From contig CAZCFQ010000106.1 in the NCBI GenBank assembly GCA_964497955.1, positions 1 through 7,642 on the forward strand: a stretch of 7,642 bases of DNA, read 5' to 3'. The notes under the pieces are model-generated. The model was not told where the DNA came from. It searched no databases and saw only the letters and a list, made by a program, of their open reading frames with translations. Source of the stretch: PWPR01 sp964497955 (lineage in GTDB: Bacteria > Bacillota > UBA994 > PWPR01). Below, one piece after another: positions 1 through 5,815 of the stretch. The stretch's first letter is position 1. Every line of letters starts with the position of its first letter. Position numbers and translations under genes: made by a program.

Positions 1-426
1 AGATCAGGAACTCTTCCAGTGCACAATATAGTGGGTTTGGGGAAAGCTATTGAAATACACATTAATGAATTTGAAAATAGTATTGCTAAGATAAGAAGTT
101 TAACAGAATATTTTGAAAAAAAATTAAATAGTAATGTTGAAAATTTAAAAATTAATGGAGAAAGAAGGGTGCCAGGTATACTTAACATAACAATCCCAAA
201 TCTTAATAATGAGCTCCTAATTCGTAAATTAAAGGAGAGTGTTGCTATTTCAACTGGATCAGCTTGTTCTATGACAGAGCCTTCTCATGTGCTTAAAAGT
301 ATTGGATTTACACAAGATAAAATACAGAATACAGTAAGAATTTCTTTGAGTAAATACAATAAAGAAGAAGAAATTGATTTTTTCATAGAGAAATTAGCTA
401 ATATAATCTCAGATTATGTATGGTAG
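1..426 (+). CDS. Cysteine desulfurase (NifS/IscS-like), C-terminal part, 5' partial
   Basis: This is the last 141 codons of a PLP-dependent class V aminotransferase-fold enzyme. The family takes sulfur from L-cysteine as a protein persulfide for Fe-S clusters or thio-modified RNA or DNA. The reading frame is open from base 1, and the first residues read RSGT, the motif family members carry before a glycine-rich helix. The catalytic cysteine is Cys89 of the fragment (TGT at 265-267), in the motif STGSACS, followed by EPSHVLKSIG and the VRIS segment. The loop after the cysteine is about two residues shorter than in E. coli IscS (ACSMTEP against ACTSASLEP, from memory). The protein ends soon after the last helix, without the long IscS tail that contacts IscU. 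The usual GR after VR[IF]SL is SK here. These points fit a specialised NifS-like enzyme (DndA-like or other) better than housekeeping IscS, but the missing N-terminus prevents a firm subtype. It is convergent with the permease gene. Confidence 0.9.
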   Translation, partial: RSGTLPVHNIVGLGKAIEIHINEFENSIAKIRSLTEYFEKKLNSNVENLKINGERRVPGILNITIPNLNNELLIRKLKESVAISTGSACSMTEPSHVLKSIGFTQDKIQNTVRISLSKYNKEEEIDFFIEKLANIISDYVW

Positions 427-520
427 AAATGTATTAATCAATATAATTAAAACATGTCAACTGTATTGCATTAAATAAGTAAGGCAATATTAAAAAGAAT
501 AATAGACAAAATACAAAAAA

Positions 521-552
521 GATACCCTCCATCAGATTAGATGGAGGGTATC
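521..552 (-). terminator. Intrinsic terminator of the permease gene
   Basis: A perfect 13-bp stem (521-533 pairs with 540-552) encloses a 6-nt loop. On the minus strand it is followed at once by six T residues (complement of 515-520), 13 nt after the permease stop codon. On the plus strand the hairpin is followed only by a weak T-rich stretch, but it may also stop transcripts from the cysteine desulfurase gene 94 nt upstream, since the two genes converge here. Confidence 0.9.
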
Positions 553-565
553 TATATTAGATAAT

Positions 566-2350
566 CTAAAGTGGCCAAAAAAATAAAAGTAGCGGTATAG
601 AAACAGCAATACCAATAAACTGAAGTGGTAATCCCATTTTCCAATAATCATTAAAGTGATATCCACCAGGACCCATAACTAAAATGTTAGACTGGTGTAT
701 CGGTGTCAAGAATGCAAAGGATGCACTCACAACAACAGCCATTAAAAATGTATCTGGTGATACACCTAAGGACATTGATAAATTATAAGCAATTGGTGCC
801 ATTAAAACTGCACTTGCTGCAGTATTAATTATATTTGAAAGTCCCATTGTAAAAATCATTAAAATAGCAAGAGATAATATAGGATTTACACCACCAGTGA
901 TACTAAGCATTTTATTTACAACTAATTGAGATCCTCCAGTTGTTTCAAGTGCTTGACCTACCTGAATCATGGAACCAAGAAACACTAATATAGGAAAGTT
1001 TATAGAATTGTAAGCTTGCTTTAATGTTATTAATTTAGTAAAAATCATTACTAATGCAGCAATTGTAAAAGCAATATGGACCCGTAAAATACCTAATGAG
1101 GTTAATATTATTGCAACTGCAAAAATTAAAAGTGAATGCAAAATCCTTGGTTTTTTAGGTAGAGATAAATTTCTATCAGCTAAAGGCAAGCAATGTAAAG
1201 ATTGCAGTGCTCCACTTATTACACCTTCTTGACCTTGTAAAAGTAATATATCACCAGGCTTAAACTTTATCGAACTTAGTCTTTCTTTAATTCTTTCACC
1301 TTGTCGAGCTACAGCTAATAAGTTAACTCCGTAACTATATCTTAAGTTCAAGTCTTTAACTGTTCTTTGAACCATTGGAGAGTTAACACTAACTACAGCC
1401 TCAACTATATCAATATCTCCATATCTTACTGATTTAGCTTTCGATTTTCTATTTCCAATTGGTGCTAACTTTCCTTCAATTAAAAGCTTTCTAATATCTT
1501 GTTGAGTGGCTTGTACTAATAAGATATCATTTTTTTGTATTTCATAATTATAAGAAGGAGCATGAAATTCGTGATACTCTCCTCCTTCGATAGAACATAT
1601 TGTCATATGTGTATCGCTTAAAAGTTTTATATCTTTAATCTTTTGTCCAATTAAAGAAGATTCTTCAGTAACATAAAGTTCCGTGAAATAACCTTCTTTT
1701 ATTTCAAATAGCTCTTCTTGTTCAGAAGATTCCTTCCTATTCTTAATCAACTTCCATCCTATTGTGCAAATATAAATAATTCCTATAATTACAACACCAG
1801 CTCCAACTAAAGTAAAGTCAAACATTTTATAAGGTGAACCTAAGTTAATATTACGGAAATTAGAGACAACCATGTTTGGTGGGGTGCCAATTAGACTTAA
1901 CTGTCCTCCAAGCAAAGAGGCAAAAGATAGGGGCATCAATAAAGTTGAAGGTGAATAATGATTTTTTCTAGCAATTCTCATTGCTACTGGTAGCATTAAT
2001 GCTAAAGATCCTACATTATTCATAAAAGCAGATAAAAGAGTGACGATTGAAGTTAATAATAATAAAGTTTTTGTTTTTGTATTACAAATATTTTCAAGAT
2101 AATCAGTTATAGCATCTACTAATCCTGAGTTAATTAGTCCTTTACTTATTACTAAAATGGCAGCTACTGTTATAACAACAGGGCTAGCAAATCCAGAAAA
2201 AGCTGTATCAGCTGGTATTATATTAAACAGTGTTAGCGTGATTAAAGCAGCTAAAGATATAAAGTCATATCGAAATTTACCTAATGCAAGAAAAATCAAA
2301 GTTAATCCTAGAGTAATAAAGACAACTGTTTGGTCAAATATTATTATCAC
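566..2350 (-). CDS. SLC13/DASS-type anion permease with two RCK_C (TrkA-C) domains
   Basis: This 594-residue inner-membrane transporter has the bacterial SLC13-like layout: a first transmembrane half (about 1-200), two consecutive RCK_C/TrkA-C-type domains in the central hydrophilic part (about 217-298 and 308-390), then a second transmembrane half (about 403-594). Transport signatures appear in both halves: NNVGS at 111-115 and IGTPPN at 154-159, then SNIINTAAS at 505-513 and TPIHQSN at 549-555. Family members carry dicarboxylates, sulfate or similar anions, often with sodium; RCK_C domains bind small ligands and probably gate transport. The substrate cannot be read from the sequence. The annotated start is GTG 2350, but that GTG lies inside the best ribosome binding site (2346-2356), so initiation may be at one of the next three in-frame ATA codons; the N-terminus hardly changes. 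The gene stands alone. I saw no convincing sigma-A promoter in the roughly 130 nt upstream. Confidence 0.93.
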   Translation of the reverse strand: MIIIFDQTVVFITLGLTLIFLALGKFRYDFISLAALITLTLFNIIPADTAFSGFASPVVITVAAILVISKGLINSGLVDAITDYLENICNTKTKTLLLLTSIVTLLSAFMNNVGSLALMLPVAMRIARKNHYSPSTLLMPLSFASLLGGQLSLIGTPPNMVVSNFRNINLGSPYKMFDFTLVGAGVVIIGIIYICTIGWKLIKNRKESSEQEELFEIKEGYFTELYVTEESSLIGQKIKDIKLLSDTHMTICSIEGGEYHEFHAPSYNYEIQKNDILLVQATQQDIRKLLIEGKLAPIGNRKSKAKSVRYGDIDIVEAVVSVNSPMVQRTVKDLNLRYSYGVNLLAVARQGERIKERLSSIKFKPGDILLLQGQEGVISGALQSLHCLPLADRNLSLPKKPRILHSLLIFAVAIILTSLGILRVHIAFTIAALVMIFTKLITLKQAYNSINFPILVFLGSMIQVGQALETTGGSQLVVNKMLSITGGVNPILSLAILMIFTMGLSNIINTAASAVLMAPIAYNLSMSLGVSPDTFLMAVVVSASFAFLTPIHQSNILVMGPGGYHFNDYWKMGLPLQFIGIAVSIPLLLFFWPL

Positions 2351-2356
2351 CTTCTT
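2346..2356 (-). promoter_or_regulatory. Ribosome binding site overlapping the permease start codon
   Basis: The minus strand reads AAGAAGGTGAT here, a long match to the 16S anti-Shine-Dalgarno sequence. The annotated GTG start (2350-2348) sits inside this match and so leaves no spacer. The next in-frame codons are three ATA codons at 2347-2339. The second and third lie 5 and 8 nt beyond the AAGG core, which is normal spacing, although ATA is a rare initiator. No in-frame ATG or TTG lies at proper spacing. Confidence 0.5.
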
Positions 2357-2477
2357 TACATTTTTTTAGTGTTACTTATATACTACATTAAAAAGGCAAT
2401 CAGTGCACTCATAGATGGATATAAATGGAATCTATAATAAGCAATAAAATATAACTCTGCTCATATGAGTAATAGAA

Positions 2478-2507
2478 AGGACCACAAAGCTAATCCCTTG
2501 TGGTCCT
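2478..2507 (-). terminator. Probable terminator of the four-gene operon
   Basis: A perfect 10-bp stem (2478-2487 pairs with 2498-2507) with a 10-nt loop lies 23 nt past the last stop codon of the operon. On the minus strand it is followed by a moderately T-rich tract (TTCTATTACT), so it is a weaker intrinsic terminator than the one at 521-552. It also separates the operon from the permease gene downstream in the same direction. Confidence 0.7.
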
Positions 2508-2530
2508 AATTTTATGTAGTTAATTTTAAG

Positions 2531-3127
2531 TTACAGCAGTCCTAACCAATCTCCTAGTAAGAATTGGACACGTCCAATCATCATACTCATACGACTCATT
2601 ACTGAGTTACCAAAAGATGCACCAAAAGCTATCATCATTACGTATTTACCAATATTACCACTTATTCTTACTACTTTATTCTCTTTAGTTAGAGTGAAAT
2701 AGAAGAACATAAGTGTAGTAACAGTACCGACTACCATAATGATATTATCTATACTATTCAATGGGATCATTGTTGCTTGTATTTGTTGTACTAACTGAGA
2801 ACCAATGGTACCACGAATAGTTAATCCTGTACCTATTCCAACTAATACAGCCATCGGATAGCGAGATACCCAGTTATATCCTCTAAAGAATCTTGCATAA
2901 AGCAACAAGCCTAAAATTAAAGGAATAATAACAAAGTAATTACTTCCTGAAGTCAATGGCTCAACAAGGCTACTTTCCAAGTTGTTCCATCCCATAACTG
3001 TTGCATGTCCAGCAGAAATCCCTATGTATATATGCTCAAAAGCACGGTAAAAAGGATTTTCACGCCATGCAAATGACATCATAGCTAAAGTTCCAATTGC
3101 AGCTACCCAAACTCCTAAAGTTTCCAT
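2531..3127 (-). CDS. Uncharacterised six-helix membrane protein, fourth gene of the operon
   Basis: This 198-residue protein is very hydrophobic, with predicted membrane segments at about 4-20, 29-47, 63-80, 90-105, 126-145 and 162-178, then an amphipathic C-terminal stretch ending in GDWLGLL. Charged or polar residues worth noting are E31 and H32 in the second segment (YRAFEHIYIG), H41 just after them, and R105 at the end of the fourth. From memory, similar proteins with an FYR..EH..IG motif occur beside DUF6754 genes in Chloroflexota and other phyla, without known function. The start is ATG 3127. Its AGGAGG site (3135-3140) lies 7 nt upstream, inside the last codons of the preceding gene. 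The two genes are separated by only 2 nt, so translation is almost certainly coupled. A hairpin terminator follows. A structural subunit of a membrane complex is the most reasonable guess; I cannot assign a reaction. Confidence 0.85.
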   Translation of the reverse strand: METLGVWVAAIGTLAMMSFAWRENPFYRAFEHIYIGISAGHATVMGWNNLESSLVEPLTSGSNYFVIIPLILGLLLYARFFRGYNWVSRYPMAVLVGIGTGLTIRGTIGSQLVQQIQATMIPLNSIDNIIMVVGTVTTLMFFYFTLTKENKVVRISGNIGKYVMMIAFGASFGNSVMSRMSMMIGRVQFLLGDWLGLL

Positions 3128-3129
3128 TA

Positions 3130-3960
3130 TTAAGCCTCCTTCTTCGCATTTTTCTTCTGACTATCGCCAAGGAATCTTATAATATTACCAGCTATTATGA
3201 AGAATAATACTACTAAGTGAGTTGCTGATAAGGCATCCATACCAGCTGTTGCAATTCCTGGACGGCCGATAAGTAATTCATACTCAGCAGCACCAGTTAA
3301 TCCATTTATTATACCAAAAATCTGTCCTGAATTTAGGTAAGGTAAGTTTGTTGTAAAGATTACAGCATTAATTCCTACTCCTAGAGGAGTTCCATATTTA
3401 CCTTCAATTTGGCGTACATATTGACTAGGCTCACTAGCTGTAAATACTAGAAAAGCATCTACGCTTCCTACATCAGTGATACCATCTAAAACTGGTAAGT
3501 CACTTGTAGGAGTTCCATAGAAATCTCTAGGATAAGCTTTTGTTAAGCCTTGCGCCATAGCTGAAATTGCAGTTTCTTCTCCAGCTAAATATCCTAAGTG
3601 TACATAGTCTTCACCGTAAACTCTATCATGCCCTTCAATTGAGTCCAGTAATTTTTCAGTAAACATTGGTCCAGTAGTTACAATAGATACAAATATTACA
3701 TTAACATCTTTATCATAAAAAAGATGTCTAGCAACTGCATTACACTGAGGCTCTACCTCTGGTGCAGCACCAGGTGAATAGTCAACTGCCATGACGATTG
3801 TTGACCCATCTGGGATGGCATCTATCGTATCATAGAATGCTTGAGTGGTATAAGTTATTTTTACTGGTAGACCTATAGGATTCAATAAAGGTAGGGCAAT
3901 TCCAATTAAAACCAATACAAAGATGATACGTCTATCTATATTTTGTAGTTTTTCTATCAT
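3130..3960 (-). CDS. Uncharacterised bitopic-anchored alpha/beta protein, third gene of the operon (DUF6754-like paralog)
   Basis: This 276-residue protein has one hydrophobic helix near each end (about 12-30 and 246-264) and an alpha/beta-looking soluble domain between them. The N-terminus carries K4, R10 and R11, and the C-terminal tail is rich in lysine (K269, K270, K273, K274). By the positive-inside rule both ends are cytoplasmic and the acidic central domain is extracytoplasmic. Motifs include YSPGAAP (61-67), a single cysteine (C73), LGYLAGE (122-128), a GQIFGIINGLTGAAEYE segment (212-228) and TAGMD (238-242) leading into the last helix. Several recur in the same order in the first gene of the operon, suggesting distant paralogy. 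The start is ATG 3960, with an AGGAGG site 8 nt upstream that abuts the TAG stop of the preceding gene across a 14-nt gap. I do not recognise an enzymatic signature. It could be the external partner or sensor part of a membrane complex. Confidence 0.85.
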   Translation of the reverse strand: MIEKLQNIDRRIIFVLVLIGIALPLLNPIGLPVKITYTTQAFYDTIDAIPDGSTIVMAVDYSPGAAPEVEPQCNAVARHLFYDKDVNVIFVSIVTTGPMFTEKLLDSIEGHDRVYGEDYVHLGYLAGEETAISAMAQGLTKAYPRDFYGTPTSDLPVLDGITDVGSVDAFLVFTASEPSQYVRQIEGKYGTPLGVGINAVIFTTNLPYLNSGQIFGIINGLTGAAEYELLIGRPGIATAGMDALSATHLVVLFFIIAGNIIRFLGDSQKKNAKKEA

Positions 3961-3974
3961 TTATATTCCCTCCT

Positions 3975-4598
3975 CTAACTATCTGATCCTAGGTAGCCAC
4001 GCTCAATACCAAGCATAATTCTGATACCTAGAGCAATAGCACCTATAGCAGCACCTATCATAATACCACGCATAGCTGCGGTATTAGGAACACTTGTTAA
4101 CCAACTTCCTATTTCAGGGAACATTTCCCAAATAGTATTACCGATAGGAGCATTTCCGATCATTACTAAAGCTGCACTAATTAATAGTATAGTTGCTTCA
4201 CCAGATCTGGCTATGAAAGAACGATAAGCCGCGGAAGCAATCCAAAAAGCAAGCATAGCATACATTGTTGATCCTAGAGGCGTTAATATGTTATCAAAAC
4301 CAAAAGCATAGAGTGTGTGCTCTGTTCCTAAAACAATACCTACTATAATCATATAAAACAAGAAAACTAATAGTAAAATAGAATTAATCCAATTTTCACG
4401 TCTCAAAGATATACGTCTGCCATGTATTCTTGTTAAATTAACAGCAGCTAAACCTAGTGCAAAAGCAGCAATAATAACGCCCCAGTTTTGTATCTCTTGT
4501 GTAAAGTTTGTCAAGTTTAAACCAGGTATGAAAAAGTCAACAATTAAAATAAAAGCAATAGCAAATGTTAAAATTACATATGGGGTTGATGATTTCAT
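3975..4598 (-). CDS. Uncharacterised six-helix membrane protein, second gene of the operon
   Basis: This 207-residue protein has membrane segments predicted at about 8-25, 38-54, 70-90, 108-124, 134-150 and 176-196. The loop at 55-70 is strongly basic (R57, R61, R62, R66, R67), so it should be cytoplasmic. A second basic patch (R126, R131) precedes the fifth segment, which ends in a GNAPIG turn (148-153). The C-terminal end carries a GIERGYLG motif (197-204). From memory, proteins with this GIER..LG ending accompany DUF6754 genes in several bacterial phyla and have no known role. The start is ATG 4598. Its AGGAGGGAG site overlaps the TAG stop of the gene before it (TAGGAGG), with a 14-nt gap, so translation is probably coupled. 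No transporter or enzyme family signature is apparent. A membrane subunit of the same complex is the likeliest role, by inference from the operon. Confidence 0.85.
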   Translation of the reverse strand: MKSSTPYVILTFAIAFILIVDFFIPGLNLTNFTQEIQNWGVIIAAFALGLAAVNLTRIHGRRISLRRENWINSILLLVFLFYMIIVGIVLGTEHTLYAFGFDNILTPLGSTMYAMLAFWIASAAYRSFIARSGEATILLISAALVMIGNAPIGNTIWEMFPEIGSWLTSVPNTAAMRGIMIGAAIGAIALGIRIMLGIERGYLGSDS

Positions 4599-4612
4599 TT
4601 AGATTCTCCCTC

Positions 4613-5389
4613 CTACTTACTCACAAGTTGTGATAGGAAACCTACCCCAGCACTTTCCAATAAGGCACCTACCAGTATCAATGCTACAGCTACTACTTTT
4701 CCTATGTCTTGACCAGCTATACTTCCTAGTTTAATAGGATTTTGTGAAGCTATAGCACTTGCAGCAAAAAGTTCTTCTCCAATTAAGACATAGTCACAGG
4801 CTACTACAAAGAAAGGAATCTGAGTTAGTCTCGCTGTTCCAGCAATTTGAATAGCTCCAATTTCACTAGCAGCCTCGGCCATTATTAGTGACTCTGCCCA
4901 GAAACCACCAAGCATTATGTTAGCAGCTACTCTTTCTCTAACCATTGTACCCATAACACCTGCAGCATATGCAAACTGTGCTTGTGATAAGTATCTTACA
5001 CTATCTGGATCATATGATTCGGATGTTCCTTCAGCTATATAAGCATTACTTACAACTTCTTCAGCTAGTGGTAATACTGTTGGTTGACGTAATGTAACAA
5101 TTAATCTAGCACCATAACGAGCAACTAAACGAGCAGTTACAGCTAAAACCTCTAGTCCAGCGAAGGTCTGAGCAGCAAGAGCACCGTTAATTGGAGCAAT
5201 ACCAGGTGTATAGTGTATTGGACGTCCCATTTCAGTAGCACGACCTACAGCCTCTTCAATTGCTTCTAAACCAGCAATAGTCTTTATTGTAGGAACCCAC
5301 CCACTTTTGGTACGGTTAATATAATATAGAAATACACTAGTTAAAAAGATGAGCATAATAAGTTGAAATACTTTACCTGTTGCAAACAA
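4613..5389 (-). CDS. DUF6754-type membrane-anchored protein, first gene of the operon (TTG start)
   Basis: This 258-residue protein starts at TTG 5389, placed 7 nt after a perfect AGGAGGTGA site (5397-5405). An in-frame ATG at 5443 would add 18 residues, but it has no ribosome binding site and its extension is encoded through the good one. Residues about 7-24 form a membrane helix, about 35-225 a soluble alpha/beta domain, and about 229-248 a second helix. The sequence matches what I remember of DUF6754, a family of unknown function in bacteria and archaea: GLEAIEEAVGRATEMGRP (40-57), YTPGIAP (60-66), a basic helix leading to ARLIVTLRQP (94-103), LGGFWAE (160-166), and IAGQD (224-228) before the last helix. 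R26 and K28 follow helix 1, so the soluble domain may be cytoplasmic. It heads a four-gene operon whose next gene begins 14 nt after its stop. No catalytic motif is recognised; C198 lies in a predicted strand. Confidence 0.87.
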   Translation of the reverse strand: MFATGKVFQLIMLIFLTSVFLYYINRTKSGWVPTIKTIAGLEAIEEAVGRATEMGRPIHYTPGIAPINGALAAQTFAGLEVLAVTARLVARYGARLIVTLRQPTVLPLAEEVVSNAYIAEGTSESYDPDSVRYLSQAQFAYAAGVMGTMVRERVAANIMLGGFWAESLIMAEAASEIGAIQIAGTARLTQIPFFVVACDYVLIGEELFAASAIASQNPIKLGSIAGQDIGKVVAVALILVGALLESAGVGFLSQLVSK

Positions 5390-5396
5390 AGTAACG

Positions 5397-5405
5397 TCAC
5401 CTCCT
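5397..5405 (-). promoter_or_regulatory. Ribosome binding site that fixes the start of the DUF6754-type gene
   Basis: The minus strand reads AGGAGGTGA, a full match to the anti-Shine-Dalgarno sequence, followed by 7 nt and then TTG at 5389-5387. No other initiator in this frame lies at good spacing. The upstream ATG at 5443 is preceded by an AT-rich hairpin and no purine-rich site. This supports TTG as the real start codon. Confidence 0.85.
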
Positions 5406-5446
5406 GAAATATTTATACAAAAGTATATCTTTTGTAATTTCATTTT

Positions 5447-5465
5447 TAGTAGTCTAAAACTACTA
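5447..5465 (-). repeat. Short hairpin just upstream of the operon's ribosome binding site
   Basis: A perfect 7-bp inverted repeat (5447-5453 with 5459-5465) has a 5-nt loop. It sits about 40 nt before the AGGAGGTGA site and directly before the unused ATG at 5443. The stem is AT-rich and has no T tract after it, so it is not a terminator. It may help stabilise the leader or may be incidental. Confidence 0.4.
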
Positions 5466-5487
5466 CAGATTAGTAAGTTAAGTTTTG

Positions 5488-5505
5488 GATTAAAACAATT
5501 TAATC
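5488..5505 (-). repeat. Small inverted repeat in the operon leader
   Basis: A perfect 7-bp stem (GATTAAA at 5488-5494, TTTAATC at 5499-5505) has a 4-nt loop. It is AT-rich and could form a weak RNA hairpin in the minus-strand leader transcript. No function can be assigned. Confidence 0.35.
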
Positions 5506-5529
5506 TTCAGTTGAATTTGCATTATGATA

Positions 5530-5542
5530 GAACAAGTTGTTC
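5530..5542. promoter_or_regulatory. 13-bp operator-like palindrome
   Basis: GAACAA and TTGTTC flank a single central base, giving a perfect two-fold symmetric site of the size bound by dimeric helix-turn-helix regulators. On the minus strand it lies just upstream of a CATAAT hexamer (5522-5527) that could serve as a -10 box, but I see no good -35 box at the matching distance. The operator reading is inference. Confidence 0.3.
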
Positions 5543-5616
5543 ATCTGCTGACTATTCTCGATGTGGATGAAATTTTAAAGCATAATTATTTGCTTTAATT
5601 AATATTAATTCTACTT

Positions 5617-5627
5617 TCACCTCCTTT
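5617..5627 (-). promoter_or_regulatory. Perfect ribosome-binding-site sequence without a normal start codon
   Basis: The minus strand reads AAAGGAGGTGA, as strong as any real site in the window, yet no ATG, GTG or TTG follows within 12 nt. The only standard initiator in the open frame is the GTG inside the site itself (5620-5618), which would give a 22-residue product ending at the TAG at 5554-5552. It lies about 230 nt before the first operon gene. It may belong to a leader peptide with an unusual start, or to a degraded gene. Confidence 0.4.
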
Positions 5628-5655
5628 ATAGTGTTATTCGACGTAAGAATCTTTA

Positions 5656-5662
5656 CTCCTTT
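5656..5662 (-). promoter_or_regulatory. Second orphan Shine-Dalgarno-like site in the leader
   Basis: The minus strand reads AAAGGAG directly after the 14-bp AT hairpin. Five nt later comes an ATT codon (5650-5648) in the same open frame as the 5617-5627 site. An ATT start would give a 32-residue peptide ending at the TAG at 5554-5552. ATT initiation is rare, so this is a weak candidate. Confidence 0.25.
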
Positions 5663-5665
5663 AAT

Positions 5666-5698
5666 AAAATGAAAAAAATTTAACATTTTTTTCATTTT
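5666..5698. repeat. Perfect 14-bp AT-only-core inverted repeat
   Basis: The arms at 5666-5679 and 5685-5698 are perfect reverse complements around a 5-nt centre. Each arm has one G or C. In the minus-strand transcript the hairpin would carry seven U residues inside its 3' arm and would sit just before an AAAGGAG sequence. It could act as a weak terminator or attenuator, or as a protein-binding site. The stem has little GC, so its stability is modest. Confidence 0.5.
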
Positions 5699-5724
5699 TA
5701 TTTCACATATTTTAAGCACATTAC

Positions 5725-5753
5725 ATCTATAACAGATTATTACAATTATAGAT
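5725..5753 (-). promoter_or_regulatory. Inverted repeat overlapping a TATAAT-like box, possible operon promoter or operator
   Basis: ATCTATAA (5725-5732) and TTATAGAT (5746-5753) are perfect 8-bp arms around 13 nt. On the minus strand the right-hand arm overlaps TATAAT (5750-5745), an exact -10 hexamer. The region 17 nt upstream gives no good -35 box. A symmetric site over a -10 box is a common arrangement for repressors, but this is inference, and transcription of the operon could start elsewhere in the leader. Confidence 0.3.
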
Positions 5754-5815
5754 AAAAATCTACTTCCAGAATCATATATGAAAATGAGTGATAATTTTTT
5801 GGTAATAAACAATAA

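Larger units (their letters stand above)
5390..5815 (-). other. Long leader or intergenic region upstream of the operon
   Basis: These 426 nt lie between the cupin gene's terminator and the operon's TTG start. No convincing gene is present. On the minus strand, in order of transcription, they hold: an inverted repeat over a TATAAT-like box (5725-5753); an AT-only 14-bp inverted repeat (5666-5698); two Shine-Dalgarno-like sites without proper start codons (5656-5662 and 5617-5627); a 13-bp palindrome (5530-5542); a 7-bp stem with a 4-nt loop (5488-5505); and a 7-bp stem with a 5-nt loop (5447-5465). The operon's own ribosome binding site follows. A minus-strand frame of up to 93 codons (5552-5833) crosses the region, but its composition is not protein-like. 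I recognise no known riboswitch class. The region may be a regulatory leader, may carry a very small peptide gene, or may be the remains of a decayed gene. Confidence 0.6.

Noticed and set aside
2157..2369. Open frame of 70 codons on the plus strand
   Set aside because: It lies antisense to the first helices of the permease gene, has no ribosome binding site that I can see, and its product resembles no protein family. It is a shadow of the permease coding strand.
2361..2477. Promoter for the permease gene
   Set aside because: Several AT-rich hexamers resemble -10 boxes (such as TATATA), but none has a -35 partner at 16-18 nt on the minus strand. I did not call one.
2531..4598. Possible homology between the two six-helix proteins of the operon
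   Set aside because: Both contain a YR[AS]F segment and a later VM-x-G stretch, but the spacing differs (13 against 16 residues) and no other motifs line up. Similar size and hydrophobicity are not enough.
5390..5815. Known riboswitch or T-box in the operon leader
   Set aside because: I looked for conserved cores of common classes and saw none; the leader is AT-rich with simple hairpins and no obvious terminator or antiterminator pair before the start codon.
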